Both the position numbers and the translations under genes were made by a program. A DNA stretch of 64,000 nt from JBBDJB01 sp040880125 (lineage in GTDB: Bacteria > Planctomycetota > Planctomycetia > Pirellulales > JBBDJB01): assembly GCA_040880125.1 (NCBI GenBank), contig JBBDJB010000018.1:248001-312000 (forward strand), read 5' to 3'. Shown here piece after piece: positions 59,258 through 64,000 of this stretch; the first letter of the stretch is position 1; each line of letters starts with the position of its first letter. The notes beneath the pieces were generated by a model. It was not told the origin of the DNA, searched no databases, and saw nothing but the letters and a program-made list of their open reading frames with translations.

Positions 59258-59758
59258 CTACGGAGTTATTGCCCGCAACACGTTGCGTACCGGCTGTCCA
59301 CTGACGTAGACCTTCGGTCGCACCGTCACCGCCCGGTAACGCGCCACGGTCGGTACCGTCGTCACCGGCCTGTACGCCACCACGGGCGAATACGAGGTCA
59401 CCACGGGCGAATATGAGGTCGCCACGGGCGAATATGTGGTCACCACCGGAGAGTACGACGTCACGACCGGAGAATACGACGTCACCACCGGAGAGTACGA
59501 CGTCACCACCGGAGAGTACGCAGTGACGGGTCGATACGTCTGCACCACCGGGCTATAGGACGTTACCGGCGAGTACGCCGTCACGGCCGTTGAAGTCACC
59601 GAGGGCGTGTAGTACGACACCGCCGGTGCGGAATATTGCACTACCGGAGAGTACGCGGTGACTACCGGGCTAGAGACTACGACTTGCGCCTGGGCCGATC
59701 CGGCGAACCATGTGACCAAGGCAATTGCCGTCACACCTGCTATTAATCGACGGTTCAT
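59258..59758 (-). CDS. Secreted tandem-heptad (YSPVVTS) repeat protein
   Basis: 166 residues with a signal peptide (LIAGVTAIALVTWFAGSAQAQ). The mature part is almost entirely Tyr/Ser/Pro/Val repeats: seven near-identical heptads YSPVVTS at about residues 81-128, encoded by 21-base repeats at 59375-59518, plus diverged units on both sides. The C-terminus is basic (VARYRAVTVRPKVYV). Short repeats of this kind fit a structural cell-surface or matrix protein with beta-strand or polyproline structure. AAGGAG is 8 bases before the ATG. No homologue recognised. Confidence 0.75.
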   Translation of the reverse strand: MNRRLIAGVTAIALVTWFAGSAQAQVVVSSPVVTAYSPVVQYSAPAVSYYTPSVTSTAVTAYSPVTSYSPVVQTYRPVTAYSPVVTSYSPVVTSYSPVVTSYSPVVTTYSPVATSYSPVVTSYSPVVAYRPVTTVPTVARYRAVTVRPKVYVSGQPVRNVLRAITP

Positions 59759-59850
59759 CTTTTAAGCTCCTTGCAGAAGTTGCGTTGCTTCTCGATGGCG
59801 CGGGGAGTTGTGTCGCTGGAGGAGCACCGCTCGGCGCTGTCGGTATAGTT

Positions 59851-60069
59851 TCACTCACTTGCCCGCAATCGTTGCAGCACTCGGGCCACGACGATTCCGG
59901 AGACTTGAATGCCTCGCTCCGCTAACATCTCGACCACCTCATTGGCCGTTGCCCCCGGTTGTCTTTCCGCCATTGTACGAACCAAGGAAGCCTTGTCCAA
60001 CTTGCGGCGGGACTTGATCCACGGTGGCGGCGATACTTCGTTTTCTGGTGGTGGTCCGCTGATGTTCAT
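59851..60069 (-). CDS. Small hypothetical protein
   Basis: 72 residues. N-terminus NISGPPPENEVSPPPWIKSRRK is Pro-rich and basic; the C-terminal half, SLVRTMAERQPGATANEVVEMLAERGIQVSGIVVARVLQRLR, reads as a small helical bundle of the kind seen in planctomycete winged-helix-like proteins. No ribosome-binding site is clear. A CATAAT at about 60078-60083 on the minus strand could be a -10 element, which would leave almost no leader. Function unknown. Confidence 0.5.
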   Translation of the reverse strand: MNISGPPPENEVSPPPWIKSRRKLDKASLVRTMAERQPGATANEVVEMLAERGIQVSGIVVARVLQRLRASE

Positions 60070-60202
60070 GCACACTGATTATGGCAAACCGAGTGCCGTG
60101 GGCGCAAATCCGTTTTCCACAAGGTTTCTCTATACTACCCAGGATGTTGCACGGAAGCCCGGTGGCACTGCCGAAGTCTTTGTCGACCCTTTTAGGCTCC
60201 GC

Positions 60203-60376
60203 TTACTTCTTGGCGAACTCGCGCCAGCGGCCGTGACGGCGCGTGCGTGCTCGCGACAAACTGGCCACAGCGATACGGATCTGACGCAGTTCCGCCACCG
60301 TGGGGGAAATCACACGCTGCGCAGGCAAGAGGAAGTGACCGAAGTCGAATTGGAGTGGTCGCCGGCGGCGTATCAT
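60203..60376 (-). CDS. 57-residue basic protein downstream of the SDR gene
   Basis: Very short gene: MIRRRRPLQFDFGHFLL at the start, SPTVAELRQIRIAVASLSR in the middle, and RHGRWREFAKK at the end. AAGGAG, which overlaps the stop codon of the SDR gene, is 8 bases before the ATG, so the two genes are almost certainly co-translated. The product is strongly basic (about one third Arg/Lys/His). No family recognised. It may be a nucleic-acid-binding or membrane-active peptide, but nothing decides this. Confidence 0.65.
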   Translation of the reverse strand: MIRRRRPLQFDFGHFLLPAQRVISPTVAELRQIRIAVASLSRARTRRHGRWREFAKK

Positions 60377-60388
60377 CGGAAGTGCTCC

Positions 60389-61180
60389 TTACCCATACCG
60401 CGCCATGACGCGGTCGACCACGCGTGGCGCAACGGAGTTCAGCGCCAGCAGCCAGCGGCCTCGTCCGCTGGGAACGATCTCCCGCTTGCCGCGGCGAATG
60501 GCGCGGAGCGTCGCCTTGGCCACTTCGGCGGGCGAAGCGGCCGGTTGCTCCGGCCAAGGCGTGTTCTCGCCCGTTTCGGTTCGCCCGCTGCGGTCGTGCA
60601 GTTCGGTAGCGGTTGAGCCGGGACTGACGACGATTACGTCGATCCCCAATCGGCCAAATTCCGCTCGAAGCGATTCGCTCAGCCCTTGCAGTGCGAACTT
60701 GCTCGCGCAATATTCGCTTCGCCTGGGGATGGCGCGGTGGCCAAGAATGGAGCCGACGTTTACGATCGCCGGTTGACGGCCTTCGCGCAACAGCGGAAGT
60801 GCCGCGCGGATGAGTTCAGCCGCTGCGAAAAAGTTGATCTCCATCACGCGGCGCAGATCGTCGGGCGTGGAATCCTCGAAGCGGCCGACCGCGGTCGCGC
60901 CGGCGTTATTGACCAGCAAGTCCAGGCCGCCCAGTTTCGACCGGGCCAGTTCGATGAGCTGTTGCCTCACGTCCGGATCGGTCAGATCGCCGGCGAGCGT
61001 TTCGACGGTGCGCGACTTGCCGCGAAGTTCCTCGGCCAGTTCTGTTAGCCGCTCTTCGCGCCGGGCGACAACCAGCAGATGCGCACCGGCGGCGGCGAGC
61101 TGCCGGGCAATTTCCCGGCCGATGCCGCTGGAGGCTCCCGTTACTATCGCCCGGCTGCCGTCGATGCTTCGCTTGGCCAT
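60389..61180 (-). CDS. Short-chain dehydrogenase/reductase
   Basis: 263 residues. Classical SDR with cofactor site VTGASSGIGREIARQL, LVNNAGATAVGRFED, catalytic Ser in IVNVGSILG, and intact YxxxK in EYCASKFALQGLSESLRAEF. C-terminal PWPEQPAASPAEVAKATLRAIRRGKREIVPS resembles the DltE/YqjQ subgroup. Substrate unknown. ATG 61180 gives MAKRSIDGSRAIVTG. It begins 7 bases after the hflX stop codon and is followed 12 bases on by the 57-residue gene, so hflX, the SDR and the small gene look like one operon. Confidence 0.9.
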   Translation of the reverse strand: MAKRSIDGSRAIVTGASSGIGREIARQLAAAGAHLLVVARREERLTELAEELRGKSRTVETLAGDLTDPDVRQQLIELARSKLGGLDLLVNNAGATAVGRFEDSTPDDLRRVMEINFFAAAELIRAALPLLREGRQPAIVNVGSILGHRAIPRRSEYCASKFALQGLSESLRAEFGRLGIDVIVVSPGSTATELHDRSGRTETGENTPWPEQPAASPAEVAKATLRAIRRGKREIVPSGRGRWLLALNSVAPRVVDRVMARYG

Positions 61181-61187
61181 GGCACTA

Positions 61188-62531
61188 TTAGGCGACGTCT
61201 TCCACCGGGGCGGAAGCGCTACCGCTAGAGTCGGCGGCAGTCCAGCCACCCACTACGTGCGTGCGCACAACGACTTCGTCATCGCGGAGCCTGCCGACGT
61301 ATGCCTCGGGCATGCGGCAGTGGACGATCACGCGATCGCCGCGATAACGACGCGAGAGGATTTCACCATTGGCGGCCAAGTAGGCCAGCAGCTTGCCGTT
61401 GTCGACACCCATCTCGACGTCGATGTCCTTAAAGCCCCGGCTGAGCGCCGAGGCGACCGTCTGCGCGAGCTTGCCGATCCCCTGCCTTGCCCGGGCGCTG
61501 ATCGGCACCGAGTGCGGATACCGGCTCATCAAGGCTTCCAGCCGGCTCGGGTCGGGTAGCTGATCGACCTTGTTGAGCACCAGCAGCGTATCCTTTTCGT
61601 CGATGCCAAGCTCTTCCAGCACGTGATAGACGGCCGAGATCTGGTGGAACACGTCGGGATTGCTGGTATCGGCCACGTGCAACAGCAGATCCGCCTGCCG
61701 CGCTTCTTCCAGCGTGGCGCGGAAGCTGGCGATCAATTGGTGAGGCAGGTCGCGGATGAAGCCGACCGTGTCGCTCAACAGCACGGGTCCCCAGCTCGGC
61801 AACTGCCAACGACGGGTGCGGGTGTCGAGCGTGGCGAACAGCTTGTCCTCGATTTTCGTCTCGGCGCCGGTGAGCGTGCGCAGCAACGTGCTCTTGCCGG
61901 CGTTGGTGTAGCCGACCAGCGAGACGGTCATGTGATCGCTGCGGGCGGCGACTTGCCGCTCTTTGCGCTGCTCGATCGTCTTGAGTTCGCGCCGCAGATC
62001 GGTGATGCGCTTCTCGACGAGCCGGCGGTCGACTTCGAGCTGCTTTTCACCCGGCCCACGCATGCCGATGCCCATCTTCAGCCGGGACAAGTGGGACCAC
62101 ATCTGCTTGAGGCGCGGCAGCGAGTACTCAAGCTGGGCCAGTTCGACCGCCAAGCGAGCCTCGTGCGTTTGCGCACGGCTGGCAAAGATGTCGAGAATCA
62201 CCTCGGTCCGATCGAGGACCTTGGCATTGAGGGCTTTCTCGAGATTGCGGGTTTGGGCCGGAGAGAGATCGTTGTCGAACAACACCACGTCCGCGTCGTG
62301 CGCGCTCACGACTCCTTGCAGTTCTTCCAGCTTGCCCTTGCCGATGTAGGTGGTGCGGTCGGGCACTTGCCGCCGCTGGAGCAGTTCTCCGACCACGCGA
62401 GCTCCGGCGGTGCGTGCCAAGCCTCGCAACTCGTCGAGGGGGTCGTCGACCGGCACCGCCTTTGGCAGAAGAACGCCTACGAGTACCGCCGCCTCGCGAG
62501 CGACGCCGTCAGCCCGATTCAGTTCGTACAC
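61188..62531 (-). CDS. hflX: GTPase HflX
   Basis: 447 residues. HflX is a ribosome-splitting GTPase that rescues stalled ribosomes under heat stress. N-terminal domain: GVAREAAVLVGVLLP, TYIGKGKLEELQGVV, VVLFDNDLSPAQTRNLEKAL, RRLKMGIGMRGPGEKQLEVDRR-type glycine-rich region. G domain: GYTNAGKSTLLRTL (P-loop), DTVGFIRDLPHQLI (G3), NKVDQL (G4). A GTG start at 62531 is chosen for its typical N-terminus VYELNRADG, with AGGAGG 12 bases upstream; an ATG at 62705 would add 58 residues that read as non-coding. Confidence 0.92.
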   Translation of the reverse strand: MYELNRADGVAREAAVLVGVLLPKAVPVDDPLDELRGLARTAGARVVGELLQRRQVPDRTTYIGKGKLEELQGVVSAHDADVVLFDNDLSPAQTRNLEKALNAKVLDRTEVILDIFASRAQTHEARLAVELAQLEYSLPRLKQMWSHLSRLKMGIGMRGPGEKQLEVDRRLVEKRITDLRRELKTIEQRKERQVAARSDHMTVSLVGYTNAGKSTLLRTLTGAETKIEDKLFATLDTRTRRWQLPSWGPVLLSDTVGFIRDLPHQLIASFRATLEEARQADLLLHVADTSNPDVFHQISAVYHVLEELGIDEKDTLLVLNKVDQLPDPSRLEALMSRYPHSVPISARARQGIGKLAQTVASALSRGFKDIDVEMGVDNGKLLAYLAANGEILSRRYRGDRVIVHCRMPEAYVGRLRDDEVVVRTHVVGGWTAADSSGSASAPVEDVA

Positions 62532-63116
62532 GATAAGCCGGGTCCTCCTGTGCAGGTGTCGAGGAAAAAAGCTTCCTCTATTTACAAATATAACGTCGTG
62601 GATCTTCGCTACTAGCGAATTCGTCGTATCTTCAATCTGACTAACAGCTTGCACTGAGTCGGACAGGTCAGCGGCTGCCGGGCTGAGGCACGGATGCGTT
62701 GGCAACCTTTTTCAACGCGCTCTTCAGGGGGGGCCCCATGTTCGTTGAAGAATGCACCGTCCCTATGCTGTTTTTGCAGGGCGAATCCCATTCTTTTTGC
62801 AACACCTCCCTTTTTGAACTGTTACGAAACTCCGCTGCCTGCCGGTCGCACCTCCTGCGGAAATCTACCGTGCTGAAGAAGCAATGTTAGTGCAAAAACA
62901 CCTGCCGATTCCGATCGCCGCCAGCTTCCCGGTGCGGGTGGCACTGCCGTGCAAGTCCCGATATCCAGCGAATAGCCGCCGAAATCGCCGTTTCCTATTG
63001 TAGGCGCCGACCCATGAAAAGCAAGTCATTTTTTGTACTGTATTCCTCAGCCGTCGACGAGCCCGTTCGACGCCCCCTGGGCGCTACTGATTAGACGGAC
63101 CGGCCCGCGATTCGGT
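62532..63116. other. Intergenic region, partly AT-rich, no supported gene
   Basis: 585 bases between hflX (minus) and the end of the amidohydrolase gene (minus). A hairpin GAGGAA (62561-62566) with TTCCTC (62573-62578) lies in the hflX leader, just upstream of its ribosome-binding site. Bases 62700-62900 and 63010-63050 are T- and A-richer than the surroundings. Two short plus-strand open frames at 62694-62890 lack a ribosome-binding site or any recognisable family. The hflX promoter should lie here. Confidence 0.5.
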
Positions 63117-64000
63117 TCACCGCTGCTGGCCTGCATCCGCAGAGTACACCGGCTGGCCACGGAGCCAGACCTCGCGGACGCGAGAGACCTGATCCAGCAG
63201 CAGCTCGTGGGGCTCCTCCCCCCTGCCCTGCGGGAGTCCGACGACGGTGAGATTCGCCCAGTTGCCCGGCCGCAGCGTTCCGGCGGCGTCACCCTGCCCG
63301 AGCGCGACGGCGCCGGCCCGCGTGCCCAGGGCAAGTAAGTCGTGAGGTCTTACGTCCGGGTGGTGCGCGGCGAGCCAGCGCAGCTCCGACCAAAGGCTCA
63401 GATCGGGGTTAGACGCCCGGCTGTCGGTGCCTACCGCCACGTTGACGCCCAGCGCCAGCGCTTTGGCCAGTGGATAGCGCTGATGGTCGAAGTACGCGTG
63501 CGTTCGCGGGCAGTAGATGAGCGACATGCGGTTACGCTGTGCGGCGAGCAACTCCAGCTCTTCGTTGTCGAGATAGTTGCCATGAATAACGAGCACGTGT
63601 TTGGCCGCGGCGAGACGCTTTAGGTAGTCGAGCGGCCGCGAGCCGCGCGGGATCGCGCCCTCATCCCACATGCTTCGCTCCTGGAGCAGCTCTTGAAACG
63701 GACCGTCACCGTCGCGCAGCAGGCGCAATTCCTCGGGCGATTCGGCCAAGTGAAACGCGATGGGGATCTTCCGCTGGACCGACAGCTCCGCCAGGCGCGA
63801 GACCAGCTCCGGATGCACGGTATACGGTGCATGGGGACAGAGGCCGTGCGCCAGTTGCGGCGGTGCGTCGGGTGCATCGAGTTTTTCCAACACGGCTGTC
63901 AGCGCCGACTGCCAGCGCAATCCGGAAAAGCCGATCACCTCCAGCAGCGCCACCACGGCCGCAGAGCGGGCGCCCGATGCGTAGTCGGAGAATTGCCCGC
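63117..64000 (-). CDS. Amidohydrolase of the deaminase/chlorohydrolase (SsnA/TrzN-MtaD) family, N-terminus outside window
   Basis: C-terminal 294 residues of a metal-dependent hydrolase. Metal ligands: His in HGLCPHAPYTV, His in IAFHLAES, His in VIHGNYLDNEEL, and Asp in GTDSRASNPDLSLWSE. End region PGNWANLTVV...VREVWLRGQPVYSA forms the composite beta-sandwich. The family deaminates or dechlorinates heterocycles such as S-adenosylhomocysteine, methylthioadenosine, guanine or aminofutalosine; sequence alone does not choose. The frame continues through the window edge, so the N-terminal HxH metal site is not visible. Confidence 0.85.
   Translation of the reverse strand, partial: GQFSDYASGARSAAVVALLEVIGFSGLRWQSALTAVLEKLDAPDAPPQLAHGLCPHAPYTVHPELVSRLAELSVQRKIPIAFHLAESPEELRLLRDGDGPFQELLQERSMWDEGAIPRGSRPLDYLKRLAAAKHVLVIHGNYLDNEELELLAAQRNRMSLIYCPRTHAYFDHQRYPLAKALALGVNVAVGTDSRASNPDLSLWSELRWLAAHHPDVRPHDLLALGTRAGAVALGQGDAAGTLRPGNWANLTVVGLPQGRGEEPHELLLDQVSRVREVWLRGQPVYSADAGQQR

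Noticed and set aside
59375..59518. A CRISPR-like array of short repeats
   Set aside because: The unit is 21 bases with no spacers and encodes the heptad YSPVVTS in frame within a signal-peptide protein.
62694..62890. Two overlapping short plus-strand frames upstream of hflX
   Set aside because: No ribosome-binding site, no recognisable family, and low-complexity translation.

Overview
The window looks like chromosome from a high-GC planctomycete, most likely of the Pirellulales. The evidence is family content: secreted proteins with Planctomycete cytochrome C, DUF1549 and DUF1553 domains, a DUF1501 Tat protein, ThuA-like and membrane-bound-dehydrogenase/cytochrome fusions, sulfatases, a Tat-exported Gfo/Idh/MocA protein, and a bacterial tetrahydromethanopterin (H4MPT) biosynthesis operon. 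I see no rRNA, tRNA, CRISPR array, prophage or insertion sequence. Almost all sequence is coding on one strand or the other, and long antisense open frames are a by-product of the GC content.

Layout. 1-1055 holds the N-terminal half of BipA/TypA (minus). 1347-9063 holds two large signalling proteins: a hybrid histidine kinase with two kinase cores, and an HD/PAS/GGDEF protein. 9260-13608 holds a zinc-ribbon membrane protein, a small hypothetical, an HD phosphohydrolase and purB. 13656-14611 holds a Fur/PerR-type regulator with a PerR-like box upstream, and an isolated flgM. 15465-19208 holds threonine aldolase, a DadA-like FAD oxidase and an enolase-superfamily enzyme resembling cis-3-hydroxy-L-proline dehydratase. 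19444-31890 is a plus-strand block of exported proteins: ThuA, PSCyt1/LamG/PSD1, DUF1501, a 1651-residue fusion (SGNH-like, dehydrogenase, discoidin, cupredoxin, cytochrome c) and a sulfatase lipoprotein. 31995-34957 holds pdxJ, dapA and a glycosyltransferase.

34966-41016 is a six-gene minus-strand operon: SDR, DUF6513/dihydropteroate-synthase-like, pabB, pabA, DUF447 and beta-RFAP synthase. It joins p-aminobenzoate synthesis to the first committed step of methanopterin synthesis. 41357-43613 is an ECF sigma factor gene followed by a YfbK-like membrane protein that has lost its von Willebrand domain. 43630-49622 holds bioB, an RraA-like protein, a PAS histidine kinase, a PSP1/RicT homologue, an amidase and a small TPR-like protein. 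49715-54455 holds a secreted beta-propeller protein, a di-haem peroxidase, a THUMP-like methyltransferase with a probable nonsense codon near its start, and a hypothetical. 54683-59758 holds a second sulfatase, a Gfo/Idh/MocA protein, a glycosyltransferase and a tandem-heptad secreted protein. 59851-64000 holds two very small genes, an SDR, hflX and the C-terminal part of an amidohydrolase.

Intergenic spaces carry dispersed palindromes of several families (GCACAGACA/TGTCTGTGC, CCCTCTCCC/GGGAGAGGG, CACGGCTGG/CCAGCCGTG and an 82-nt element with 13-nt arms). Assignments were made by reading translations and recalling family motifs; no database search was run.
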